NCBI RefSeq assembly: GCF_000621505.1
Contig: NZ_JHYD01000003.1
Span: forward strand, 248,001-312,000
Source of the DNA: Ruminiclostridium cellobioparum DSM 1351 = ATCC 15832
GTDB taxonomy: Bacteria; Bacillota; Clostridia; Acetivibrionales; DSM-1351
Direction: 5' to 3'
Length of the DNA: 64,000 bases
Part shown: piece by piece, positions 43,281-52,350 of the stretch
How positions within the stretch are numbered: the stretch's first letter is position 1
How the letters are laid out: each line of letters starts with the position of its first letter
Made by a program: the position numbers and the translations under genes
Notes under the pieces: generated by a model
What the model saw: only the letters and a program-made list of their open reading frames with translations
The model's database searches: none
Told to the model about the DNA's origin: nothing

Positions 43281-46200
43281 ATGGATATTAAAAATTTAAT
43301 AGAGGAATTGCGGGAGAAAGAAATCGTTATCTGGAGCGAAGACGGAGCAATAAAGTTCAAAGCTCCAAAAGGTGCAGTAACTGAAGAGACCAGAAGCCTT
43401 TTAAAAAATAATAAGACAGAACTTTTAAAATATCTGGATGAAAAAAATAATGTTCCATTTACAGATAATGCTGCGGCAAGGTTTGAAAAATTCCCGCTGA
43501 CCGATATTCAGAATTCTTACGTTGTCGGCAGAAATAACATGTATGAACTAGGCGGAGTGGCCTGCCACGGATATCTGGAAGTGGTGTTTGATGAAATTCT
43601 GGATGTTGATAAGCTTGAAACCGCATGGAATAAAGTGATCCAAAAACATGACATGCTCCGTGCGGTAATATATGAGGCAGGCTGGCAAATTGTGCAGGAA
43701 ACAGTTCCTCATATAAAAATTTCTTCCATAGATTTACGTGAAAAGTCTGAACACCGCAGCCTGGAGAAGGAAAAGCTGAGGACATATCTTGCAAATAAGC
43801 AGTATAAACTGGGAGAATGGCCCATGTGTGACGTAGCTGTCAGTGTGGAGGAAAATAGAAGTGTTATTCACTTCTCACTGGATATGCTCATTGCAGATTT
43901 TCTAAGTATGAACATCATTTTAAACGATCTGGAGGAGTTTTACAGAAAGCCTGAATTGCCCATAGTGCCTTCAACTTTATACAGGGATATTATAACGTAC
44001 CAGAATAATATCAAGCTTTCCGATAATAAGGAACGGCAGAATGCCGGGGCCTACTGGGACAATAAACTGCCGGAGATGGGAGAAGCGCCCGAGCTTCCGG
44101 TACTTAAAAAAATAAATTTAAAAGGGCATGAATTTTTTCAGAAAAAAATTTTTTTGGATGGAGAAATTTGGAGGAGGTTTTGCAATGTAGCAAAGGAAAG
44201 CAGTATTACTCCATCGGTGCTTGTGATGTCTGCACTGGCCGAGGTGGTGTCACTCTGGTCTTCAAATCACAAGTTTTGCATAAACACCACATTTTTTAAC
44301 AGACCTCCGGTTGTTGAGGATATCAATAAAGTAGTCGGGGATTTCACCGATGTAAATGTTCTATCGGTTAATCTTGACTTAAAAAAGCCTTTCATTGAAA
44401 GAGTCAAAACAATACAGGAAGACCTTTGGGCCGATTTGGAGCACAATGCTCTCTCGGGTGTGGAAGTGTTAAGAAGACTGACAAGGGAAAGAAAAAAGAA
44501 TATAATCATTCCGGTTGTTTTTACAAGTACCGTAGGTATTGCAAATGATGATGATGCCACAGTCAGAAGGACTATTGAATATAAAATAAGCCAGACGCCC
44601 CAGGTATACATTGATTGTCAGGTATCGGACGAAAACGGAGGTGCAAAAATAAATTGGGATGTAAGAGAGGGAGTTTTTGAAGAGCATATGATAGATGATA
44701 TGTTCGAGAGTTTTTCCGCTTTAATAACCTCGATTTACTGTGATACAGAAAAGGTATTTTCCGGGGCCTATCCGGTGGTTTTGCCTCAAAGCACGGTAAA
44801 TGTGAGAAAGAGTATCAATGACACCCGGAAGTATTTTGCCCCTCAAATGATGGAGGAGGGCTTCCTGAATTCACTCGGGACTTTTCCAAACAAAACGGCT
44901 CTAATAACTGATGACGGTGAATTTACATACAGGGCATTATCCAGATATGTATATAGTGCAGCGGAGGTTTTAAAAGCCAAAGCTGTTGAACCGGGAGATA
45001 AAATAGGTATAAATATTGATAAAAATGAATGGCAGGTAGCAGCCGTAATTGCTGCCTTGCTGATGAAAGCAACGTATGTACCCATTGATGTGAAACAGCC
45101 GGATGTAAGAAAGAAAAAAATCATAAATACAGCCGGAATCAAAGTGCTGCTCTCAGAAAGGGAAGAGCCTGAATTGCAGCAGGACTGTGACAATGTCAAT
45201 GTGAGAGGCATTAAATTGTGCGACGGCGGTTTGGAGTGCTTTGAAACGGATAGGGAATACGACCGTCCGGCCTATATCATTTTTACATCGGGAACCACCG
45301 GCGAACCCAAAGGAGTAATAATCACCCATAGAGCTGCTATGAATACAATCTTTGATGTGAATGAACGGTACGGCATCGGTGAGGCAGATGTATTTTTAGG
45401 CCTGGCAAACCTGTCCTTTGACCTGTCGGTGTTTGACCTCTTCGGCTGTTTTCTGGTTGGGGGAACCCTGGTATTGCCCAATCCGGGAAATATAAAAGAT
45501 CCCAAATATTTATACGACTTGATTTTGCTTCACAGGGTAAGCGTACTGAATACGGTGCCGGCACAAACCCAGATGATAGTAAATTATCTGGAGTCGGCAG
45601 ACGGTATAAGAAAAAGCACATTTTTACATGTGGTCATATTGTCCGGGGATTGGATACCAGCCAATTTACCTCAAAGGATATACGGTCTGTTCCCGGAGAC
45701 ACTGGTGATCAGCAAGGGCGGCGCCACAGAAGCCTCTATCTGGTCCATATATTATGATATAAAAAAGAATGAGAGCTTTGATAAAAGCGTACCCTATGGC
45801 AGACCTATGGCCAATCAGAAATTCCATGTACTGAATGAACATTTGCAGCCCTGTCCCGATTATGTGGACGGTAATCTGTATATAGGCGGTGACGGACTGT
45901 CTGCGGGATACTTGAATGATGCTGTTCTGAATGCGGAAAAGTATCGCACACTGCCCGGAACAGGAGAAAGGATTTACAGGACGGGAGACAGGGGCTGTTA
46001 TAGAAAAGACGGTATCATTATCTTCAAAGGCAGGGAAGCAGGGGATGAGCAGGTAAAAATACATGGTCACAGAATCGAACTGGCTGAAATCAGAGCGGCT
46101 TTGATGGAGTATCCGGCAGTGGATTCAGCGGTTACCCTGACAGTGGGAAACCCAACAGAGGAATTAAAAATCAATGCGGTAATATCACCTAAAAGGAAGA

Positions 46201-48824
46201 GCGGACACAGAGAAACGGCAAAAGATGAAGAAGAAATCCAACTGCTTGACTCAACAGGAAAATCCTATGCCGGAAGCATAGATGAGGATCTGTTGGAAAC
46301 CTGGACCAGAAAGTCGGAGCTTGTGGTCATAAGTGATATTTATAATGTTTTCAGAAAATACGGAATATTTCAGGAACTGCATCAGCCATACCGGTTTGAT
46401 GATATAACCCGGATAATGAATATTCCGGAGAAGCTCCACAAGTTAACAAAAAGATGGCTGAAGGTTTTGGTGGAAGAGGGAATTGTCAAAGAGCAGGACG
46501 ATGCTTACATGCTGGTTGAAAACCGACATAATTTTGATTCAGAAGCCTTATGGGAGGATTTCTATAAAACAGAAGAAGCCTTTAATTACAGCAGGGAATT
46601 TCTTGACTATCTTAAGGAATCCAGTGATTTACTTCCCGAAATGATCAAGGGAAATGAAAATCCATTGAACCTGTTGTTCCCAAAGGGGGATGTAAAGCCT
46701 GCAATGGCAGCATACCATGACAATAAGATAAACAGGATGCACAATGGAATCGCAAATGAGGAGATACTGTATTTGTGCAAAAAATCCAATGTGGAAAATC
46801 CGGAAAAGGTATTCCGCATCCTTGAGGTCGGAGCAGGAGTAGGAGGAACTTCAATCGATCTGATACCGGCTCTGGATGGTTGTAATGTGGAATATCACTT
46901 TACCGATCTGTCTACGTTTTTTCTGAATAAGGCACAGGAGAACTTCGGAAAGTACGGCTGGGTAAAATACGGGATTTTCGATATAAACAAGGAGTTTGCA
47001 CTGCAGGGGTATGATGCCTTTTCCTTTGATTTGATTCTGTGCGCAAATGTACTGCACAATTCAAAAGATGTGCACTATGTTATGGAAAACCTGCGGAACC
47101 TGCTGGTGGAAAACGGAAGCATGATAATTCTGGAGGAAACCCGGATGAGTTATATGCTTCTCACCTCCATGGAATTCAAGGATGGTTTGACCGGATTTTT
47201 AGATGAACGTATGGAAGAAGAAACTTTCTTTACAAGAGACCAGTGGGAAAACATCCTTGAGAAGCATAACGGAGGGATAGTTTACCAGTTTCCACAAAAG
47301 GACAGTAAACTGGATTTGTCCGGTCAGACAATTTATATTGCCAGGTTCGGAAGCGAATATGAGAAGCTGGAAAAGAACCAGGTCAGGAAGTATCTGCTGG
47401 AAACAATCTCTTCATACATGGTCCCGGGCAATATTGTCATATTGCCGTCATTGCCGCTGACTGAAAATAAGAAAGTGGATATGAAAAAAATAAGGGCATT
47501 TATTGAGAATAGTGAAAGTAATTCCTCGCCGGATGAAAAGGAAATGCCCGAAACAGATCTGGAAAAACGGATAGCCGAAATATGGCGCAGGGAGCTGAAA
47601 GCAGCGTCAATCGGCAGAGATGACAACTTCTATAACGTGGGCGGAGATTCTCTTTTAATAGCACAGGTGGTGGGAAAGACCGTAGAAGAAATAGAGGAAG
47701 CCAAAGATTGGGAATGGAGTGCCCTGTTGACTGAAATGATGCAGACACCCACAGTCAGGGAGCTTGCCTTAAAGATTCACAAGTTTCACAATGAGAAGGA
47801 TAGTTTTGTTGATCCTTCCCTGATACAGATAAAAAACAGTAATTGCTCCAATAAGAATTCGGTGGCAAAGGTATTGTTCCATGCCGGAACCGGAACCTTA
47901 TCGGCATATACGGCTTTACTTTCCCATATTGAAAAGCACAGCAGGGAAAATGAAAGCATACTGGGCTTCTCCTTCGGAAATGAGGCCGAATATGTTTCCA
48001 TGGAAACACAGGACACTTTTAAGCTGCTGGGGAAAAAATACGGAAGGATTTTGAAACAGCTGGGCTATTCAAATTACATATTGATGGGGCACTGTGTAGG
48101 AGGCGTGATAGCGCTGGAAGCTGCCGAATATTTACGGGAATACGGGCTCAAGGTTTCAGATGTGACATTGATCAGTGCCACCATTCAGAAGAACAAGGAT
48201 AATACTGCTTTCAGCGGGCTGACAGACAGGCTTTACGACAGGGCTTTGAAATCCAGCCTGGAGAATGAATTATTATTGGAAAGAACCTTTGCAAAGCTCA
48301 TCAATGCCGACGAATATAAGGCCGGATATACCACAAGTGAAGAAACCATGGAGAAGTGTATAGATTACATAGTACGGGAAGGCAATGGTGAAGTGACCGC
48401 CGAAGCATTGTGCAATTTACGGGGGGAATTTGAGGGGGTTGCAGAGGAATTCCGCAGATTATCCTGTAAACCCATATCCGAAAGACTCAATAATCTCTAT
48501 GCCACAATAGACAGGGCCGACTCGGATTTAATGGAACATGAACGTAAAATGCTAAATACGCTGTTTCACATATTTGCACAGAATTTCGGCTGTGTGGCAA
48601 GCCATCAGCCAAGACCCTATTACGGAAATGTAAGGATCTTTTCCTGTGAACAGCAGGGAGCAAGCTTCTACCGGGAATTTTTCGGAGAGGATTTAGACAC
48701 CTGGAAGCCATACATAAAAGGAAATTTCAGGTATGATATAATTTCCGGCCAGCATTTTGACTGTATTATTGAACCTAACCTGCAAAAGAACATGGATAAG
48801 ATTCTGGATTTTATATATCAGTGA
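43281..48824 (+). CDS. NRPS2: TubC docking - Cy - A (Cys) - MT - PCP - TE
   Basis: The 1847-residue synthetase starts at 43281 (AAGGAG before ATG). Domains: TubC-type docking, residues 1-52 (IWSEDGAIKFKAPKGA); Cy at about 65-490 with D201-MLIA-D206-FL-S209; A at about 510-1010 with FDLSVFD (D714, L715, F718; code close to Cys); an inserted methyltransferase at about 1060-1380 with EVGAGVGGTS (from E1182); the end of A near 1400; PCP with Ser1457; and TE at about 1515-1847. The TE elbow is G1603-H-C1605-V-G-G, so the nucleophile is Cys instead of Ser. It should add a second Cys, cyclise, methylate and release the product. This is PchF-like. Confidence 0.93.
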   Translation: MDIKNLIEELREKEIVIWSEDGAIKFKAPKGAVTEETRSLLKNNKTELLKYLDEKNNVPFTDNAAARFEKFPLTDIQNSYVVGRNNMYELGGVACHGYLEVVFDEILDVDKLETAWNKVIQKHDMLRAVIYEAGWQIVQETVPHIKISSIDLREKSEHRSLEKEKLRTYLANKQYKLGEWPMCDVAVSVEENRSVIHFSLDMLIADFLSMNIILNDLEEFYRKPELPIVPSTLYRDIITYQNNIKLSDNKERQNAGAYWDNKLPEMGEAPELPVLKKINLKGHEFFQKKIFLDGEIWRRFCNVAKESSITPSVLVMSALAEVVSLWSSNHKFCINTTFFNRPPVVEDINKVVGDFTDVNVLSVNLDLKKPFIERVKTIQEDLWADLEHNALSGVEVLRRLTRERKKNIIIPVVFTSTVGIANDDDATVRRTIEYKISQTPQVYIDCQVSDENGGAKINWDVREGVFEEHMIDDMFESFSALITSIYCDTEKVFSGAYPVVLPQSTVNVRKSINDTRKYFAPQMMEEGFLNSLGTFPNKTALITDDGEFTYRALSRYVYSAAEVLKAKAVEPGDKIGINIDKNEWQVAAVIAALLMKATYVPIDVKQPDVRKKKIINTAGIKVLLSEREEPELQQDCDNVNVRGIKLCDGGLECFETDREYDRPAYIIFTSGTTGEPKGVIITHRAAMNTIFDVNERYGIGEADVFLGLANLSFDLSVFDLFGCFLVGGTLVLPNPGNIKDPKYLYDLILLHRVSVLNTVPAQTQMIVNYLESADGIRKSTFLHVVILSGDWIPANLPQRIYGLFPETLVISKGGATEASIWSIYYDIKKNESFDKSVPYGRPMANQKFHVLNEHLQPCPDYVDGNLYIGGDGLSAGYLNDAVLNAEKYRTLPGTGERIYRTGDRGCYRKDGIIIFKGREAGDEQVKIHGHRIELAEIRAALMEYPAVDSAVTLTVGNPTEELKINAVISPKRKSGHRETAKDEEEIQLLDSTGKSYAGSIDEDLLETWTRKSELVVISDIYNVFRKYGIFQELHQPYRFDDITRIMNIPEKLHKLTKRWLKVLVEEGIVKEQDDAYMLVENRHNFDSEALWEDFYKTEEAFNYSREFLDYLKESSDLLPEMIKGNENPLNLLFPKGDVKPAMAAYHDNKINRMHNGIANEEILYLCKKSNVENPEKVFRILEVGAGVGGTSIDLIPALDGCNVEYHFTDLSTFFLNKAQENFGKYGWVKYGIFDINKEFALQGYDAFSFDLILCANVLHNSKDVHYVMENLRNLLVENGSMIILEETRMSYMLLTSMEFKDGLTGFLDERMEEETFFTRDQWENILEKHNGGIVYQFPQKDSKLDLSGQTIYIARFGSEYEKLEKNQVRKYLLETISSYMVPGNIVILPSLPLTENKKVDMKKIRAFIENSESNSSPDEKEMPETDLEKRIAEIWRRELKAASIGRDDNFYNVGGDSLLIAQVVGKTVEEIEEAKDWEWSALLTEMMQTPTVRELALKIHKFHNEKDSFVDPSLIQIKNSNCSNKNSVAKVLFHAGTGTLSAYTALLSHIEKHSRENESILGFSFGNEAEYVSMETQDTFKLLGKKYGRILKQLGYSNYILMGHCVGGVIALEAAEYLREYGLKVSDVTLISATIQKNKDNTAFSGLTDRLYDRALKSSLENELLLERTFAKLINADEYKAGYTTSEETMEKCIDYIVREGNGEVTAEALCNLRGEFEGVAEEFRRLSCKPISERLNNLYATIDRADSDLMEHERKMLNTLFHIFAQNFGCVASHQPRPYYGNVRIFSCEQQGASFYREFFGEDLDTWKPYIKGNFRYDIISGQHFDCIIEPNLQKNMDKILDFIYQ

Positions 48825-48845
48825 AAAACGTCGGGGTGCAATTTA

Positions 48846-48899
48846 ATGGAAGAAGTGAGCGAAATAGAACATCGTTGGAAAGAGAGTAGAACCAGATGA
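48846..48899 (+). CDS. Possible 17-residue leader peptide before the permease genes
   Basis: An ATG at 48846 opens a 17-codon frame (MEEVSEIEHRWKESRTR) whose TGA overlaps the ATG of the first permease (ATGA at 48896-48899). GGGGTG lies 10 nt upstream. The overlap suggests translational coupling, but the frame could equally be accidental. Confidence 0.25.
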   Translation: MEEVSEIEHRWKESRTR

Positions 48900-49846
48900 A
48901 CAAGATCAGTTTCAGTAAAGTACTTTTAAGGAGGTTGCTGGGGCTTGCCGCAGTCATATTCGGTGTTATAACCTTGAGTTTTTGTTTACAGCTTTTTACC
49001 GGAACTGATCCGGCAGAAACCATTGTCCGCAAGCAGAGTGTTTTTGCCACTGAGGAACAGATACAGGCAGTCAGGAAGGAGTTGGGCCTGGATGCTCCTT
49101 TCGGAGAAAGATATGCCGGCTACCTGAAAGGTGTGCTTAAAGGAGACCTGGGTACGGCCATAACCAATAAAAAGCCTGTAATGGAAAATATACGGGGAGC
49201 ACTTCCTGTAACATGTATGCTTATTATTCTGGCAATGTTTTGGGTTGGAGTATTTACAATATTAATAGCAGCCGTGTCAGTGATATTTAAAGGAGGCATT
49301 TTTGACAATGTGATGAGAATCATTTGCATCATAGGTATTTGTGTCCCCAGTTTCTGGCTTGCTTTAATATTACTGACCGCTTTTGCGGTTGAAATTCCCA
49401 TATTTAAGGTTATTTTTGACGGGAGTTTGAAATCCCTGATTTTACCGTCCATATCCATGGCATTTCCGGTAATGTGCATATCTGTGAGAGTGTTAAGGGC
49501 ATCGGTATTAAATGAACTGAAAAGTGATTATGTAGCTTATGCCAAAGCACGGGGCTTTACCAATTCCCAGATTGTTTATGGTGAAGTACTGAGAAATGCA
49601 CTGCCTGCTGCAATAACCTTATTTGCACAATACTGTGCGGCACTTTTTGGTACTTCTGCCCTGGTAGAACGGGTATTTTCCATTCAGGGCCTGGGTTATT
49701 ATCTTATGGAGTCCTGCGAAAGTATGGATATTTATGGTATATCAGGTGCCATCCTGGTTTGTGCCGTCCTGTTTGTACTGTTTAATGCGGCAGCAGATAT
49801 TCTTTCCAGTATCATATGTCCTGCATACAGGAGGAAGTTGCTTTGA
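48896..49846 (+). CDS. Opp/Nik-type ABC transporter permease 1 (NikB-like)
   Basis: The 316-residue integral membrane protein has about six membrane passes. It shows the DppB/NikB family start (LGAVIFGVITLSF-type N-terminal helix, LFTGTDP and LGLDAPFGERY) and the cytoplasmic ATPase-contact loop with AKARGFTNSQIVYGEVLRNA. It forms the translocation pore with the second permease for uptake of peptides, nickel or metal-ligand complexes. GGAAAGAGAG lies before the ATG. It is followed by a second permease, two ATPases and a binding lipoprotein in the usual order. Confidence 0.9.
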   Translation: MNKISFSKVLLRRLLGLAAVIFGVITLSFCLQLFTGTDPAETIVRKQSVFATEEQIQAVRKELGLDAPFGERYAGYLKGVLKGDLGTAITNKKPVMENIRGALPVTCMLIILAMFWVGVFTILIAAVSVIFKGGIFDNVMRIICIIGICVPSFWLALILLTAFAVEIPIFKVIFDGSLKSLILPSISMAFPVMCISVRVLRASVLNELKSDYVAYAKARGFTNSQIVYGEVLRNALPAAITLFAQYCAALFGTSALVERVFSIQGLGYYLMESCESMDIYGISGAILVCAVLFVLFNAAADILSSIICPAYRRKLL

Positions 49847-49869
49847 AGGCGCACATGGTCAATTAACCT

Positions 49870-49896
49870 CCTTTATTCGCCGCATTGCGATAAAGG
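49870..49896 (+). other. Hairpin between the two permease genes
   Basis: CCTTTATTCGC pairs with GCGATAAAGG (one bulged T) in a 107-bp gap of an otherwise tightly packed operon. It lacks a T-run, so it may be an mRNA stability or processing element. Confidence 0.45.
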
Positions 49897-49953
49897 ATAT
49901 AAATTTTCATCACTTTTTGTGCCTTGAGCACAGTGAAAGGAATGATAGTTAAT

Positions 49954-50772
49954 ATGAAAACAAAATTGCAAATAATTATTGGGTTGGCTTTGATAGCAGC
50001 ATTCATTTTAATTGCTTTGCTGGCTCCTGTTTTAGCCCCAAATGATCCCAATGCCACCGACCTTTCCAGGAAAAATGCTGCCGCAACAAAAGAATTTCCT
50101 CTGGGCTGTGATCAAATGGGCAGATGTGAGCTCTCCAGAATAATATACGGCGCAGGATATTCCATGGGCCTGTCGGTGCCTGTACTGATTTTACTTGCGG
50201 CAGTTTCATTATTTGCGGGCTGCTATACAAGCTATAAAGGCGGAGTGATAGACGAAATTGCAAGATTGTTATGTGACATATTGATGGCATTCCCTTTAAT
50301 TGTAATAGCAATGGCGCTTGTCACTTCAATAGACAATTCAGTCCTGTGCGTTTTGGCAGCTATCAGTATTTCAATGTCTGCATGGTTTATGAGAATGGTC
50401 CGCTCCTATGCAAAAACCGAGTGCGGAAAGGAATACATAGAGTCGTCAAGGATTGCGGGGGCATCGGAATTCCGGATAGTGGCAAGACATTTGGTGCCTA
50501 ATGTTTTACCGCAGTTTATGGTCTATTTTACAACGGGAATTGCCTCGGCAATTATGGCGGTTTCGAGTTTTGCCTTTTTAGGCATCGGACTTATGGCAGG
50601 AACCCCCGAATGGGGAGCCATGCTTAATGAGGCCAGAAACAGTATTTACACAAATCCGGGTTTGATCATCTATCCGGGAATTTGCCTGGTTGTATGCTGT
50701 GCAGGCTTTAATCTTTTAGGAGAGGGCCTTAGAGATTTTATTGGGAGGGAGGATGAAGTAAATGTCGTTTAA
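49954..50772 (+). CDS. Opp/Nik-type ABC transporter permease 2 (NikC-like)
   Basis: The protein of 272 residues starts at 49954, or slightly longer from the in-frame TTG at 49924; AAAGGA lies 12 nt before 49954. It has the DppC/NikC pattern: an N-terminal anchor, LLAPVLAPNDPNATDLSR, then GCDQMGRCELSRIIYG, and the ATPase-contact loop SRIAGASEFRIVARH. Five to six membrane passes are expected. The 3' end overlaps the first ATPase gene by 11 bp. Confidence 0.9.
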   Translation: MKTKLQIIIGLALIAAFILIALLAPVLAPNDPNATDLSRKNAAATKEFPLGCDQMGRCELSRIIYGAGYSMGLSVPVLILLAAVSLFAGCYTSYKGGVIDEIARLLCDILMAFPLIVIAMALVTSIDNSVLCVLAAISISMSAWFMRMVRSYAKTECGKEYIESSRIAGASEFRIVARHLVPNVLPQFMVYFTTGIASAIMAVSSFAFLGIGLMAGTPEWGAMLNEARNSIYTNPGLIIYPGICLVVCCAGFNLLGEGLRDFIGREDEVNVV

Positions 50773-51502
50773 TGTCAAGAACTTAAAAATTTCCTTTGCA
50801 TCCGGTCAAAAAGTAGCGGAGGACATTTCCTTCAAAATTGAAAAGGGGGAAATGCTGTCCATAGTGGGAAGCTCAGGGGCGGGAAAGACAACGGTGTGCA
50901 GAGCTATAATGGGGCTTTTGGGGGCTGATTTTAAAGCAGAGGGAAGTATCAGTTTCAATAATACAGAGCTTTTAAATATTCCTAAAAAAGATCTTCTTAA
51001 GATATATGGAAAGGAGATTTGCCTGATAATGCAAAATCCAATGACTGCATTCAATCCGTCCATACGTATTGGCAGGCAGATGGAAAAGACCTATCTGCAG
51101 CATAACGTAAAGCTGCCAAAAGCCGAAATATTCAGGAAGTGTGAAGAGGCACTGCAAAATTTAGGGCTTTCAGATACCAAAAGAATTCTGAAAAGTTATC
51201 CTTTTGCACTTTCGGGCGGAATGCTGCAGAGAGTCATGATAGCCACCGCTCTTATAAACAATCCTCAAATTCTGATTGCAGACGAGGCTACTACGGCAAT
51301 TGATGCCTGCAATAGAATCGAACTGATGAAGGTGCTGAGAAATCTCTGCAAACAGGGAGTTTCCATTCTGTTTGTCACTCATGATTTGCATGCTGCTGCA
51401 AATTCAGACAAAATCCTTGTTATGGATAAAGGCAAGGTAATAGAGGCAGGGAGAACAGAGGATATTTTAAATACAAAAGAGCTTTTAAATGCGGCTGTAT
51501 AG
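50762..51502 (+). CDS. Opp/Nik-type ABC transporter ATPase 1
   Basis: The 246-residue ATPase has Walker A GSSGAGKTT, the Q-loop in LIMQNPMTAFNPS (typical of the Opp/Nik branch), signature LSGGMLQRVMIA, Walker B ILIADEATTAID and the switch His in VTHDLHAA. It is shorter than full OppD (about 330 residues) and lacks the long C-terminal extension with the [4Fe-4S] cysteines seen in some peptide-transport ATPases. It pairs with the next ATPase. Confidence 0.92.
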   Translation: MSFNVKNLKISFASGQKVAEDISFKIEKGEMLSIVGSSGAGKTTVCRAIMGLLGADFKAEGSISFNNTELLNIPKKDLLKIYGKEICLIMQNPMTAFNPSIRIGRQMEKTYLQHNVKLPKAEIFRKCEEALQNLGLSDTKRILKSYPFALSGGMLQRVMIATALINNPQILIADEATTAIDACNRIELMKVLRNLCKQGVSILFVTHDLHAAANSDKILVMDKGKVIEAGRTEDILNTKELLNAAV

Positions 51503-51518
51503 AAAGGAATAAATATAG

Positions 51519-52310
51519 ATGATAGAACTTAAGGAACTGAGCTGTTCTTTTTCTGACAGTCTTTTTTCCAGGAATAAGTTTACAGCAGTATCTCCTCTCA
51601 GCATAAAATTCAGGAAAGGAGGGCGGTATGCAATCGTTGGAGAATCGGGATCGGGTAAGACCACACTTGCCAGGATGATTTCAGGGCTTCAAAAACCCAG
51701 CGGAGGAAATGTATTTGTTGGAGAAAAACCTGTTTACAGAAAAAATAAAAATTTAAAGGAACACTTTAAAAATGTTCAAATTATCCAGCAAAATTCTCTT
51801 TCTGCTTTAGACCCTAAAATGCTTGTGGGAAGGTCAATTGAAGAGCCTTTAATTTGCTTTTTCCGTATGGATAAAAACACAAGAAGGAAGAGATGTGAAG
51901 AACTCATGGGAATCTGCAATTTGCCTGCTGACTATTATTCAAGACTCCCCTGCGAACTTTCGGGAGGAGAGCAGAAAAGAGTTGCAATTGCAAGGGCCCT
52001 GGCTGTTCAGCCCCAATGCCTCATCTTTGATGAAGCAACCAATGGCTTTGACTTGCCGTTAAGGAAAAAGATCATTGAAGAAATTATCCAATTACAGGAG
52101 TCTATAGGTTTTACCCTGATATTTATTACCCATGATATAGATCTTGCTGTTGAGGTTGCTGATGAAATCCTTGTAATGAGAGATTCAAAACTGCTGGAAA
52201 AGGTAAAATTCTCAGGCGATATTTCGGTATTCCAAAACGAGTACAGTAAAATCCTGTTGAGAGCAAGCCGGCATAAACCTGTAAAGCTTTCGTACGAAAG
52301 AAATAATTAA
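51519..52310 (+). CDS. Opp/Nik-type ABC transporter ATPase 2
   Basis: The 263-residue ATPase has Walker A GESGSGKTT, Q-loop IQQNSLSALDPKM, signature LSGGEQKRVAIA, Walker B CLIFDEATNGFD and switch His FITHDID. It is the second energising subunit of the uptake system and lies 16 bp behind the first. Family members drive import of Ni, peptides or opine-type metallophores. Confidence 0.92.
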   Translation: MIELKELSCSFSDSLFSRNKFTAVSPLSIKFRKGGRYAIVGESGSGKTTLARMISGLQKPSGGNVFVGEKPVYRKNKNLKEHFKNVQIIQQNSLSALDPKMLVGRSIEEPLICFFRMDKNTRRKRCEELMGICNLPADYYSRLPCELSGGEQKRVAIARALAVQPQCLIFDEATNGFDLPLRKKIIEEIIQLQESIGFTLIFITHDIDLAVEVADEILVMRDSKLLEKVKFSGDISVFQNEYSKILLRASRHKPVKLSYERNN

Positions 52311-52350
52311 AATTTGGTGAAATAGAAAGGAAAAAGACATGGAGGGTAAA

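Noticed and set aside
48771-48790. A CCTAACC-type site near the end of NRPS2 as a further cluster operator
   Set aside because: Only one half-site is present, inside coding sequence, with no matching inverted arm.
37134-48824. Catecholate (2,3-dihydroxybenzoate, bacillibactin-like) siderophore cluster
   Set aside because: No entA/entB/entC-like genes, the ligase has the salicylate pocket residues, and the condensation domains are Cy type with Cys-selective A domains.
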